A stretch of DNA of 64,000 nt from Istiophorus platypterus. Lineage: Eukaryota > Chordata > Actinopteri > Istiophoriformes > Istiophoridae. The notes beneath the pieces were generated by a model. That model was given only the letters and a program-made list of their open reading frames with translations, had not been told where the DNA came from and made no database searches. Every line of letters starts with the position of its first letter. The stretch's first letter is position 1. This document shows positions 33,601-46,650 of this stretch, piece after piece. Both the position numbers and the translations under genes were made by a program. The stretch spans positions 17,128,104-17,192,103 of the forward strand of contig CM029128.1 in the NCBI GenBank assembly GCA_016859345.1, written 5' to 3'.

Positions 33601-36600
33601 TCCTCTGAGAAGAATTTTAAGAGGACCAGAGGGTTGTGGCTGTCTCCTGTGCTCAGCTGCGACCCGTGCTCTCTTGTAGGCAGAAACCTCAGTGATGGTG
33701 GAGTGTCGCCTTCTGTCTTCCATGACAGTGGTTGATGACTGGGCTGAAACTGTGCTTTTTCCTAGAGGCTGCAAAGTTCTCCACAATTTTGTAAATGAAT
33801 AAAAATATGAAAGGTTTCCCCCCTTTCTTCATATGTTTAGTTTTCGTTTTAGTTCTTTTCTATTATTAATTTTTGTTTGTTTATGTGTGGATGCACCATC
33901 AGGATTCCTACAAAACTTACACGTTAAAGGAATCTTTAAATTTTCGCATAAAAACATAGAAATCTCCCTTAAGACATTACAGCATACATAAAACATATCT
34001 ATAAGTATTTTGATCATTTACACCTGACACATGCATTAGAACAGCCTACAATAATGAGACTGATTATTGCAACCCTCATGAATATTATTTAGTTGGCTTG
34101 AATGATTATTACAATCCTATTTGACTTCATTTTAATTGATACATTAACTTTATTTTATTTTATTATAAGAACCTGATATGATGATGACAACATGTAAAAT
34201 AATAATCAGCGAGAGGTCTACTCTGAACATTAGTGCATTACAAATAACAGAAGGAGCACGGCCTGAGATATAAATTGGGAAAGAATGAACATTTTGATTA
34301 CACTATCTAAATATAGCTTACGGTTAATGAGTTGACTTTGTTGGCTGCAATATGTATAACAAGATACAGTTTTCCATCTCCTATGCAGAGGAGAGAGTTT
34401 TAAGTCACTGCAGCCAGCTGGTTTGTGACAGAAGTTTTATATAAGGAAAGCGTTATGATGTGCTGTGCCTGTGTAAAATAACTGCTCATCACAAACATCC
34501 TCAGCAGGATCGGGTCAAAGCTCAAAATGGCAACGTTCTTCCTAACTGTCCTCCACACTTTCATCTGAGGAGAAGTAGCAATCATTGTGCTTGGATCCAG
34601 GATCTTTTCAAGGTCTTCAGCAGGAAGGAGTGTGTACCATCTTCCTCAGTCAGTGTAAAACGACAACCCAAACACATGCTCTTGTTTAAAGGAGGGGAAA
34701 TGGGCATTTTTACCTCTTTTCTTGCCTCATAATATCCCAATAATGACTGCAGAATTGCCATGCCATTATTATGATACAAATACCTTTATCTCCCATCAAG
34801 AGCTGCTTTCCCACTCAGGGACTGAAATGTGAATGTTGTTCTCTTTATCCCCTTACACATAATAAAATCATTTTCTAATGACATACATTTGAAAGTAGAC
34901 TGAAGATTTCAAGGGATGCTTTTTTATGTTTCTAGGACAAAAAAAGGCAGAATTTTTGAAGCCATCTCTGTTTTATACTTCTGGCGGGATTGCCAATCCT
35001 AGAGAGTTATATACGGATCTGTAGGGGTATCGCCAAAAATGAAAAGAAATTTGTGCTAAAGAGGGAGGATGGTTATGAGACCACACATGTTTCCGTCTCT
35101 CCAGCAAAGTGTTTGCATTTAAGCAAGTTAAAAAGAAGTTAAAAAGATCAGTACTTTATGTATTTAGGTGCTGTCTGGTGTTTAGGCCATTAGGGTTCAA
35201 ACGGCTAGTTTTCTCACGCTGGAAATTTGATGTTTCGTTGAAGTTTGTCCTCGGGAACACACACAGAAGACAGCTTCCTTCATGAGTTTTGACCTCTGGA
35301 CACATGGTGAATTAATCAGGGATCTTGTTCGTCTGGACACAGTTTGCAGGTATTTGTTCTGTTTTGGTTCCCTACAGCAGGTAAGCTGGTTCAGTTCTGT
35401 TCAAAGTGTGTTCGAGCGTGTCCATATATTTATATTCAATCAGCTCATTTCTGTAGCACTCCATTTGGCAGAGTGGTTGGAGTTACATACTTAAAGTAGC
35501 TAAACTTACCTGCAGCCCTAACATCAGACAGCTTCATTCATCTTCATTCACAATTCAGACCTGGTGCTCTGTTTTTCCAGCCCTTCATCTGTAAACATCA
35601 CAGTAAATATGGAACCCTCCTGCGAGGGAATTGATTTTTACAATGTGTGCAGCTTGATGCAGCAGCCTCCAAAATACAAAGTGAAATTTTTCAGCCATCA
35701 GTGATTTATTCCATGTAGCACACACATTTGCTTTTGCAGGATATGGAGTTGCAGTATGCTCGTTGAAGTTAATCCATCAAACGTGTTAATAAAAGTCCTT
35801 AATTGGCTTTTAATATTTCAAAAGAGTTAAAAAATATATGTCTTTGTTTTCAGTTAAGTTCTGAACATTCAGCTTTGTCAAAACAGAAGGCCAGCCATAA
35901 TTTTAAATTCAGCCTTCCAAAAAATGTTGAATTGTTGTAGCATTTAGCTAGGAATACAGTGCACTGCAGATGCAGTACATATAACCAGAAATTTCCCAAG
36001 GAAGGAGAACACTAGGGTCAGTTTCAACAAATAAGATCCACCTTAAGTACCACATAATTTGAAATGCACTTGAGTGCCACGGATTAAGCCAATATCACCC
36101 GAGATGGGTTATATTTGTAACTGCACACCTTAAACTCTATGTTTTAAGGCATACATGCCATAGAAGCTATCAAAAAAATATGAATAACTGTGTGATGATG
36201 TGCCATTAGACCATTTTTTGCAAACTTTATTGTGTGGTAGACTTAGTTTGAATTGATGAAATTGCAATTTATGTCCATCAATCTACACTCAATCCATAAA
36301 ATGAAAAAAAAAATGTGCTGTACTACTGCTGTACTCTGATACAGTGTGGGGACTAACTTTAACTCATGCATTTTACTATAGCTGCATTTGCCATATTCAA
36401 ATGTTTTCAGGGTAATGGATTCTCTCATACCAGTTTCTACACATACATACACACACACACACCTTCCTGTACATTATGAACTGCTATGCCAAAAATACAG
36501 ATGATATCACTTGCAGGCTTCAATGCTAATCAGATTCTTTCATGTCCTATAATCAGAAAGAAGACAAGGTGCTTGGTAGCCTGTGGAGTTTTGCAAGACT

Positions 36601-38385
36601 TAGTGCTGCAATTTAGTTAATAGTTAAACTACTTTTGGTTCCTGTCATTATACAAAATGCATACAAGTTATTTTTTCTTGTTTTTTTTTCCAAGTTATAT
36701 CCAAGTATTATCAATATCAGATAATAAAATAAAACACTTCAAGACTTAATATGGTTTATGTAGCACAGTGTTGGACATTCAGTATATTTACAGGCCCAGA
36801 TTTGAGCACAGTAAGGCCGTGTGACACTCAACCTTCCCAACAGCCTGTGCTGAAAGTAAGAAGCATGCTAGCAAGTGGTAATAGGCATGTGAGTGGTGCA
36901 GGGAGTGTGCAAGCTCACATAGCCACTTCTTTTACAAGTGGGCTTTTATTGTACTGTACCACTGATTTGGATTCCAGCTCCGTTTTCAAAAGAGAAACCA
37001 CATAGAATGTATTTCTTCATTTTTTCCAATCTTTTTTCTTGACAAAATTAAACTTTTGCCATGTTTTTGTGTCTTTTAATTGGGAATTTTGTTTTCTTTA
37101 AGTTCCTAATGTGTCCTCCAATGTCTTGCAGCGATTATTAGGCCTAGAGTTGGGATCAATGTAATTTGATACGTTGTTCTAGTTCATACCACTGATGAAA
37201 TCTCAGTCATTGCAAGTAAACATTCTCCAATCATTTTCATGGCTCACAGACACAGGCGTCTATTTTTCATGTTTCTCATTATAGGATTCTCTCAAGATTT
37301 GTCAAGAAAAGATCTTTCTTCTTTCAACTCTCTTGTAAGATGCACTCATCATTATTCACATATTGTATGGTATTAGTCATCAGGGCAAATGAACACCTGC
37401 TGAGTACACTCTTTCAAGCCCTCATGAAGCTCCCTCTTTACCACAGTAGAAGGTGCTTTCTGAATATATAGGTCTCTTGGGATTGTTTTTATTTCTGATG
37501 AATTCAGAAACAGTAATAGCATGCCGTCTGTCATTAATCTTATGTAGGTCTTCCCACTTCTCCAAGATTGTCATGGGTTCTTAGAGGAATTGAAACACTT
37601 AAGTCATTTTTATAATCTGTTGTCAGAATGACAACTAAAAGTAATCGGAAAAGCAATTGTACGAGTTACAGGAAAAAGCTGGTGATATTCTATGTTTGTG
37701 TTACTTTCCATAAATCCCATGGAAAGAACAAAACCAATAATGTGTTAAGCCATATCCTAATACCCTCTGGCTTCCCAGCCTGTCTGTAACAACCCTTTGC
37801 CAAGTCCATTAGTTCCTGCTGAAGATGTAAATCTTGAGAAAAATATTCTCAGATATCTAGTTTCTTTATCTTAAATGGATCTATCACTTTCTAAATGGTG
37901 GTGTATATTGAATTAACCAAAAAAAAGAAAAAACAAACATCATTGCCCTTGTTAATGGTGATGAAGGTCAGTGTCATAAAAGTGTCATATCAGCCAGTGG
38001 AACAGCGCGGTTCAGTTCTGTATTTCTAATAGTGTTTGGACAACAGTGGAGCTTTATGACATCAGGCTGAGCTATATGAGGCTTTGGTGGTACAGGGCAC
38101 TCTTGTTACTAGCATCAGTACATTGTTGGTTTTGGCCCTCTCAGTAGAATTGTTGACAAAATGCTAAAATATAGAATATCCCCACACGTATCCTGTATAA
38201 AACTTAACTCAGGTAATCTTATTTAATTTTTGGTTGTAAATTCTCTACACTGTCTGCAAGTAGTTGTATTTCCCTGTTGATGCTCTGCCAGGCCTGTGCT
38301 GTAGACATTTACTCTTGGTGCTTGTTACAGGATTTTCTTTTGTTTTTTTTTTTTTTTTTTTTACCTCCAGTCTGCTATTTAGCAT
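33601..38385. other. About 4.8 kb of unassigned DNA
   Basis: The first 190 bases (to about 33790) may still belong to the piggyBac relic. The rest has no recognisable gene. A CA tract lies at about 36448-36463 and a T-run of 20 at 38343-38362. Minus-strand frames at 34400-34779 are open for about 60 codons each but match nothing I know. Confidence 0.5.
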
Positions 38386-38645
38386 ATGAAATGCATGATC
38401 AGTTTAATTGAGGAACTGCTGTGTTTAATTATTATTTTCATAATTGATTCATCTATCAATAATATATCATTTGAGCCCAGGGGGCTTTTTTGCAAATTGC
38501 TTGTTTTGCCCCACCAACTGTCACAGCAAGCTTTCACATCTCGGAACCAGAGGGAACCTGAGAATGTTTGGTGTTTTTGCCTGATTAAGGGACTGAGGTC
38601 GGTTGACTTACTTAGTGAATCAAGAATGAACTGTATGTTCAATAT
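38386..38645. promoter_or_regulatory. Candidate regulatory stretch with homeodomain-like sites
   Basis: Several TAATT(G/A) cores lie between 38404 and 38446, followed by CTGATTAAGG (38581-38590). The stretch is free of mobile-element matches and coincides with unusually few stops (a 122-codon frame at 38386-38754 with no recognisable domain). It could be a conserved non-coding element. The evidence is weak. Confidence 0.15.
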
Positions 38646-41266
38646 CAGTTTCCATTGTCCTAAACTTGGGAAACTATGTATTAAAATTTATATGACTCTT
38701 CTGTTAGCCTCAAAATCCTTTTTCAGTTTAAATACCATTTGCCAGAAACAATAAAAATGCTGTCAGCCTTGCTACTTTCCAACTGCACTGTAATTTAGTA
38801 TTTCAGATTGTAATATCACAATGCTCATATGAATTACGCAGATGTGTAATATATTCTGACCCTATATATGGTATAATATTGCAGTGCTTTGATGTATAAT
38901 TGTATCGTAACTCATCTAATCAATATAGGGCTGAATCAATATCTAATTGAATTGCAAAACTTGAATCAAATTCTAATCACACTGTGAAATCCTGTCAAAT
39001 CCCATCCCTGTAGTCACTTATAGCTATACCTAAGCACCTAGTACATTGAGGACTTAGACAGGCAACAGCCAACATCCCTGAATTATTTTAGGCAAAGGCT
39101 CCTCTATTCCTCTTCAACTTGTGGCTAATCCCCACTGGAGCTTTGCCTAAACCCCCTGGTCTAATAAAGACAGAGCTCTGCCTGACACAGGGGACTGACC
39201 ACCCTTCTCAAGTTAATTGAAAGCTACAGTTTTAATACCACAGTGTTCAACCTCTCTCCCCAGCAAATACGCACACTTTTGCACATGCGCACACAATAAG
39301 ACAGACGGAAAAATGATTAAAGATATAATTGCATCTTATATGTACACAGAACCAAAATATAATACACAAAGGTAACCATTCTGTGATTTATATATATTAA
39401 AATCTGATGGTCATGAAAACACTGCTGTCCTCCAATCCTCAGCTGAAGATGTGAAAACTGTTCTGAGGTTGAACATTCCCATGGCTGCATTTAATAAGTA
39501 AGGGGGAAATCAGAGAAATGTGCCTTAGGGTGGAAATCATTTCCCTTTTTGCAGGAAAGGAATTTTTTATCAGACTTGTCCAGCAATGTGCAAGTTGTAA
39601 TTGGCTTCAAGATACAAACAAACTCCAAACACATGTCTGGGAGAGAGGCGGTCTTCATGGATCTCACTTGTTAAGTATATCCAGAGGGTGTATTGAAATC
39701 CCAAAACCATTCAGTACTGTGTGTTGTATATTATGGCAATATGAAATTCAGTATCAGATACTTAAGCTACATGAACGATTTTGACGTGCCACTGTTTGGA
39801 CATGCTGTACATGTAAACCATGATGAAGAACAGCTTATTAGCTTGTAAAAAAAAAATAGGCTGTACAGAGAAAATGATTTTCGATCAGTAGTTAGGGTTT
39901 ATTCAGTGAAACTAATGCAATGTTGTAAGAGTAATAGTCATATGTAGCTGTACAAAAACACACTTTCAATAACAACCTTTGATTTTTCTGGCAAATGCAG
40001 CCTGAAGTGGGTGCAGCAAAGGGATTTACATTTGTACTTCTGTTTCTGAACACATAAAAGTTGAAAGCTGCATGATTGTTTTGTGTCACAGTGAATATTA
40101 AAAACTTTTTCTTGCCGTCTAACATTAAGGAATGGTAAGCATAGAAATGAAAAAAAAAATGCAAACTCCTACTGTGCAACTGATCCAATCTTAGGCAGAA
40201 TGTGATATCCAGCATCTGTGGATTTACATGACTAACATATATCACTTTAGTTCCCATTAGTCATTTGGCACCCTGCTGAGTTCTGCTGGCGGCTGCGTTG
40301 TTTGTGTTGCACTTCTCTTCAGTTACTTGTTTGTCTGCCTAGAAATGAGCTGAAGCTGTGAGACCAAGTCCTACAGCAACTAAACTTTCAAAATCTGTTC
40401 CACCTCTTCATAATTCATCCCTTCCATTTTCCGCCCAACACATTTCAGAAAATGTATATTATATGTTCAGGACTTTTTGCTATTCCACTGAGGAGATGTG
40501 TTTTAAGGCTCTTAAAAAACTATTAAGTCGACCAAGAGTTAAGATTATCTTGTCAAACTTCTGTTTTAAAACGACAAGAATAAAGGTTCATGCTCAAACT
40601 TTAATCAGTTGGAGCAGATAACATGCCAGGAACTTTAGCAATTGAAGAAGAACACTGTAGAAAAAGAGTGTCAGCTACAGTAGTGTTCACAGACATAAAC
40701 AACGCTATTTTCTTCTTTTTTTCAAAATCCTGTCTTTGCAAATGTGTTATCGGAAAGGGAATGCATTCAATACATTTGTACGGCCTCAAGGATACACAAA
40801 GTGTAGGGGAGAGAAACTGAAAGCAAACACAAGTATTTGTTCATAAGAATTGGGCACCATCAGGACAGAAGCAGTGAACACATTTTGTAGGGGAGAATGG
40901 TAGGATGTGTTTAGAGTATCAGCAGGAATTGGCAGCCATAATGGAGATAATTTGAAAACAAGTTAACCTCTCCTGGGAATAGCGTTTCATTATTGCAATC
41001 ATCAGTCTATAATGATGCGATCTTGTCTTTTAGCTTCGTCGAAGCTGAGGCTGAGACTGTATGGAGACTCCCAGATAGAGAATTAAGTTAGACCGAAACC
41101 TGTATATGTGAGAGGAAAGTATAAAAAGGTTGACCATCAGTTGTATAGTAACTGCAGGGGACGCTATATGCTGTACTTATTTATACCATAAACAGACTAG
41201 AAGTCATAGGAAGTCAATGACATTAAGCAGACAAGAAAAGAGTGTACAACTGAGTAGTATACAGCA
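38646..41266. other. Unassigned DNA
   Basis: About 2.6 kb without a recognised gene. The part near 38880-39010 (GTATCGTAACTC, GGGCTGAATCAATATC, AATCCTGTCAAATCCCATCC) has the style of a degraded dispersed repeat, but I cannot assign it. Confidence 0.45.
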
Positions 41267-41362
41267 TATTATTATTATTATTATTTCTATATTATTATTA
41301 GCATTATTATCATTATGCTTAATATTATTAATAGTAGTAGTAGTAGTAGTAGTAGTAGTATT
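41267..41362. repeat. Compound ATT / AGT trinucleotide microsatellite
   Basis: Imperfect ATT units run to about 41331 and pass into about 10 uninterrupted TAG/AGT units. Confidence 0.95.
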
Positions 41363-41904
41363 AATTGGTCTACCTCATGACAGTACATGAAGTGGAGGAG
41401 TCCTCCAGGATACCTGCTAACAGCAGTCAGTCATGTAGAAGGCTGTGTTCAAGGGTCTAGACCCAGCGAACCTGAGGTCATTAATAATGACACAGAGCAT
41501 CTGGAAGTTCATAATGGTGAAGGCAGCAGACAATGAGGATCGAGAAGCAAACCCCAGTAGTGTGAGGAGTAATTGATTAGAGGATGAAAACTAAAGACTT
41601 TGTTTTACTGTTTTTAAGCGGATTGTGAAAAATGGACAAGAACTCCAGAAAGATACTAATACTTGCACAACTACCATTAGAAAACAGTATAAACATCCTC
41701 AGTTTACCGATGTCTGGGGGGTTTATATACCAATGTAGAGATTGTATCTTCTAAACTGATTCAAGGAGCAATTTTGTAAAGTTATCTAATAATCGGTTAT
41801 GTTTTAGTATTGTACTCTATATTAAACATTTTTTCAAATATTAGCAGTTTCTGACACATTTTAGAAATAAAAAGCATGACTCTGGGGAGGGAAATGGCAA
41901 ATTT
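41363..41904. other. Unassigned DNA
   Basis: No gene or known repeat is recognised. Confidence 0.45.
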
Positions 41905-42060
41905 TAGCTCTGATCCATGTTCCCCAGAGGACTCCGGATGAATATAGCGAACCCTAGACTTTTCCTGTAGAGAAACCAGCAAGTTAACATTTGTGGTTTA
42001 GAATGTCTCAACACCTGTTGAACGGACTACAATGCTCTCGGGTGCACACGGTACTTTGGT
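41905..42060 (+). repeat. Percomorph dispersed repeat P, copy 4 (partial)
   Basis: CTGATCCATGTTCCCCAGAG (about 41911-41930), GACTTTTCCTGTAGAGAAAC, CAGCAAGTTAACATTTGTGG and GAATGTCTCAACACCTGTTG follow the first module of the repeat at 12531 and its usual second-module start. Confidence 0.6.
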
Positions 42061-45000
42061 GATCTCTGTACCTTTGTCCTGCAGCATTATGTTAAAATCT
42101 TTGATTTATCTATTAGAAAGATTAGATTGAGAGCTCTGTAGTCTCACAGAGCCACTGATGGGCTATAGAAGTTTAAGTTGTGTTTCTTTTATTGTTGAGG
42201 TTTTTTTTTTGTGGATATCAGTTTATATTTGAATTAGACAATAGATCTGTCGGCATTCATCTGTCAAAGAAAAATAAAGTCAGTATTTTTGCACGGCTTT
42301 TTTTAATGAATCGCTTACTATTATCAATTAATACCCACTGTGACTTTTGAATCTTGAATCACTGGAAGTCATGGCTTCAATATTACTTTTTGACAGGGGG
42401 ATTGCTTATATTTGTTTGTTTTTTGTTTTTTTGTTTGGGAAAAGAAACATAACCCTAGCTGGCTGGAAATAGATGATGCATGGCCTGCAATAACAAGGAG
42501 GAAATTGAAAGTTAAAGGAATCCTCTGACAAGGCTGATTTTTGGGGAGTTGTTTTTGTTTTTTTGTTTTTTTAATTGCCTGGAGCCTTTTCCAGTTGATT
42601 CAAACAGGTTCAGAAATACAAGGGGTAAGTTGGGACAGAAAAAGAAAAAGAAAACTGAGAAGCTCCAAGGCAGACAAGACACAGACATAAGAGAAGCAGT
42701 CACAGAGTATATGCAAAGGGAAATGTAGGTAGGTATCGTAGTAAAATAGGCTGAACCTGTGCTTTATGTGGTAAACTAAACATGTCATGACACTGAAAGT
42801 GAAATTTGTAGCACAGTATATACACAAACAACAAATTTTCTGGAGCTGTTACTTTTGGTGATTCTAACGCTTCCCTATAAGCTGCAAAATCAGTTAGGAA
42901 TGTAACAACAAGCCCGTTCCAAAATATAAACTCACAGACACAGTACATTTGCAAATACCCCCCCCCCCCACAACTCCAAGATGAAATTGTACAAGTTTTT
43001 TCAACGGCAAAAAGAGTAGGTCATGATGCAAGTGTTGTATCAGGGTAGAGCAGGTGACAAGTATCAAAGTATTAGTAGCCATTAGTTAATTATACTCCAA
43101 GACGAAGTAAGCCAGTAGAGACATAAGCATTCACAAGGGAAAAGTGCCCCAGGCATGTTGGTGCAATTAGCATTCACTTTGTATTGCCTGAGAATTTTCA
43201 ATCCAGCGTACAGTTGAGAATATCAATCGTGTTGTCCTTCTTTCAGCTGCTTTGACAGGATCATGTAAAAGCTGGTAAATAGATTCTGATTAACTTGATT
43301 GTCTGTAAATTCATTCTTAATGGTTCTTCCACAGATTGAGTCGAAGGTACCAGATATATTTATTTCACTCAGACTGACTGTCAGAGCTCATTTGGGCAAT
43401 AACACTGAATCATTTTGTCCCAGCATCAATTACCAAATTCACAACTGCTTTAATGGAGAAATTTATACTCTGAGGAATAATTGAATGTTTTCCTTACAAA
43501 CAAAGGCTAATATGACATGAGAGAACTTACTGTTAGAGGTCCAAGGATTTCAAAAATTAAATCTAAAAAAGATCAAAACTTGTATTCAGGAGAACTTGAT
43601 AAGCCCTGGTGTTTGCAGTGACCATGAGTAAAATAAAGCAATGTGTTTTCTAAATGCAGGTTTAATTCCCATTATTATGGGAATTTTTTTTTTTCCTTTT
43701 CAAGAAAATATTAAAAGTCAACACATTTATACCATAGGTTGAAACCCTTGTATTGAAATATAACATTTTACTTCCAAATGTATTTTCTATAGAATATTCT
43801 TATTTTTTTAATTGTATGGCATATTCTGATACAAAAGTGTGTAGCACATATACAGCATTCATGATTCTTCAAATATATCATCACTAGCACTTACCAATAG
43901 ACCCATACAGAATTCAGCAGAGTTGCATTTAGGTACACAAACACAGATCTGCAACACAGAAGCCACGGTCAAGGCAGATTTCTTACATCTCTACAATGCT
44001 GTTATCGTGTGGAGTCGGCTTGCATTATAGGAATAATGCTGACATTGTGTCAAATAAATAGCTACACAAGATGTAATGCAGTCTGGTTTGAGGTCCTGCC
44101 TCCTGTTTGAACTGTGTATTGTTATTTCGCCTTGTGGCACCATTTTGTGCGATCATCAAATCGTTTGTGAGCACATGAAGAGAGGTAAACTGCTTTGTTT
44201 GTCAGTACCTTTTATTAACAAGTATAGAGGTGCATTAAATGACACGTTTACATGATGAATTCCTCCCCAAAGCAAAAACCCCATTTAGTACTTCTCAGAG
44301 GGTCACATTTTCCATGGAAGGGGCCTGAAGGATAAATCAAATTCCAGGATACTAAATCCCATAGGTCCTGTGCAGGCTGTCACCTACTGATTAGTTCTTG
44401 TGTCTCCTAAGTGCCAGACGTTAGCATCCCTGCTGTGAATAATTAAGGTTTGCAGGCACTATGTTCTCCCTGTACCCACTGCGGGATTACTAGACATGCC
44501 CCTAAAGATGCACATCTCTGCATGTCATTCCAGGTTTTACTTGTTCAGTTCAGGCATGATGAGAGCTTTCTAAAAAAACAACTTTCTCAGCCACCCTGGT
44601 GATTTCACTGAACTTTCATTTAGCAGATCTGGCAGAGGTCTAAACAAAATCTTATGTTCACATTTGAGCCAAACCAGAAGCTTATGGTACTTAGGCAGTA
44701 TGATGAGCATGAGCAAAGCAAAGACAGGCATTACCTTATATACATTTAAAGCACAAGTCCTTGCTAGAACACAGGCATGTTCAAAAACCATGTTTTAGAT
44801 TCCTGTATGAAAACATAAAATCTAATCAAAAGTTTATCATGGTAATTGAGGATTCCTATATTCATTTTATATATACCTTTGGTATTCCTATATCTGTAGA
44901 ATTTTCTAAATCTTGTATTGTCTTTTTATATCAGCTTTTATGGTTTGCAAGACTGATTATGAAATGATACCAGGGAATCATTTAAGAAAACTGTCAGTTA

Positions 45001-45814
45001 TGATACACTAGGTTTTGAATGTACTTGATATAGTACATAAATTTATGACTAACACTTACCATAATTAGGTGGTACTGTAGGTAGTATCGAGAAATATTGA
45101 CAAACATATAAAAGCTCAGTCTAACACAATTACTTCAAATGCACCTTAATCATCTTAATCATCACTTTTTATCCACTCTGTGTACCTTGCATTGTTCTTT
45201 GCTCTACAATGAGATTGAGGCCAATATCCTGTTAGATTTGTTGTATACAAGTAAAAATGAAGTATAAGCTGATAATGGTCGGATGCTTCCTAGTTTCATT
45301 ATCAACAGAGAAAAACACAATGCATATAGATAGCTTTATTTTAATATATGAACAGTAGCTGCTGTATTTTTTTCCTCTTAAGAAGCTAAAGAGCTCATTT
45401 CCAGCACTTCTGCCTGTGCTTCCTTCTGAAAATAAAGTTAAAAAAAAAATTAAGAAAAATTAAAATAACGGATAACATCCTTAAGTGAAAACCGCACTGT
45501 AGGATTCTGTTCAACAGCCCAAAACCTCATGTAATGGGGCAAATAACTTTGAGAACAGCCAATTCATAAGACAAGGAAAAAAGGCAAAATCATCTTTTGG
45601 GACTTCAGAGGCTCTGCACTTTAGTAATGGGAATCAGTCCGCAGCACTGTTAACAGAAGCTGGCCTCAGTATCTGCCACTGAAGTACTGAACTCAGCCCA
45701 CACACTGACAGCAGATGCACTGAGACAAGATAACAAATAGGTTTTGACTTTGGATCTAAAAGTTAGATAGATATGATGGTGCAAGTCTGTGTAATGGCTG
45801 CTCTTTCAAGACAA
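42061..45814. other. About 3.8 kb of unassigned DNA
   Basis: No gene is recognised. T- and G-rich stretches occur near 42205-42215 and 42416-42436, a C-run near 42958-42969 and a T-run near 43686-43695. An AATAAA followed by an A-run at 45430-45450 could be the tail of an old retroposed copy, but no body is recognisable upstream. Confidence 0.45.
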
Positions 45815-46010
45815 GTACTTTAAAGTCAGATCACGTTTAACTGAGAACCAGTGAGAGGTGGTCTGGACGGGTGTTATATAATCAGATTTTATGGTTTTAG
45901 TTGATCTTCTGGCAGCAGCATTTTGTACAAGAACAAAATCAGATTCCAAGAAAGCGATTACTTTATCTTGCTTCGCCTTTATTTATTACTTTATCTTGCT
46001 TTGCCTCCAA
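45815..46010 (+). repeat. LINE-related dispersed repeat fragment with a 28-bp tandem duplication
   Basis: TTTAACTGAGAACCAGTGAG, GGGTGTTATATAATCAGATT, TGGTTTTAGTTGATCTTCTG and GGCAGCAGCATTTTGTACAA match in order a teleost repeat I recall as associated with L2-like elements. The flank carries ATTACTTTATCTTGCTT twice, with a 28-base period (45957 and 45985). This is a recent local duplication. Confidence 0.45.
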
Positions 46011-46465
46011 AATTAATGTAACAGTAAAAATGTATAGATTCTTGGGAGGAAGTCCTTTTCATGCCACAATTAAAGAATATTCCTTTTAATTGTGTCATGG
46101 TGATAAGAAAAAAACATAAATACAATAACCAGAAGACTATTTTATAATGAAGCTATATTTTACGCATTCAGCCTTTACCATAAACTTAATGGCTTGACAT
46201 TACCAGTGTGACTGGTGTGTTGCATTGCAGACGACAGAACCTTCTGATTTGTGAAGCTTCTAATTTCTAGGATCACTATGCATCACTGCCAATGTTACCA
46301 ATGGCAGTGATGCATTAATTGCCAGATATTGCAAAAAATATATATAATAATAATAAAGAAAGGGGGCTTCCTATGTGAATAATTGTTACTGTGAAAGTTG
46401 AGATTTATGCCATCAAAGAAAGAAAACTTATGAATAAGATGGCATTAAAGCAAAAACACAGAGCA
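46011..46465. other. Unassigned DNA with a perfect hairpin
   Basis: No gene is recognised. The hairpin at 46278-46315 is listed separately. Confidence 0.45.
46278..46315. other. Perfect inverted repeat (14-bp stem, 10-nt loop)
   Basis: ATGCATCACTGCCA at 46278-46291 and TGGCAGTGATGCAT at 46302-46315 are exact reverse complements around ATGTTACCAA. The stem is long enough to be unlikely in any one place, but it is shorter than a microRNA precursor stem. It could be the ends of a collapsed small transposon or a template-switch product. Confidence 0.85.
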
Positions 46466-46650
46466 TGTTTTAAGTCCGCTCAGGTAAGTCCAAGTCAAGT
46501 CTAGTCACACACACCTCAAGATGAGTTGAAAAAAAGTCTCGAGTCTGTCAGAAAAAGTCTCAAATAAATGTAAAATCACACAGAAATCATGTCTCAGAGT
46601 CTGACCGAACTCCAAAATTCAAATCTAGTGGTCGGCTAACACAAGATATT
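46466..46650. repeat. CAAGTC-rich dispersed repeat
   Basis: The sequence is dominated by reiterated AAGTC, GAGTC and AAGTCTC words, for example CAGGTAAGTCCAAGTCAAGT and AAAAAGTCTCGAGTCTG. From memory, repeats built of AAGTC words are common in teleost genomes. No coding capacity is apparent. Confidence 0.45.

Noticed and set aside
34400..34779. Two adjacent minus-strand ORFs of about 60 codons
   Set aside because: They could look like a frameshifted gene, but neither translation matches a family I know and the junction has no splice logic.
39892..40257. 121-codon minus-strand ORF
   Set aside because: Rich in Phe, Tyr and Asn as expected from AT-rich DNA; no domain recognised.
45430..45450. 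AATAAA plus A-run as a gene polyadenylation site
   Set aside because: No upstream gene or exon is recognisable; a repeat tail or chance is more likely.
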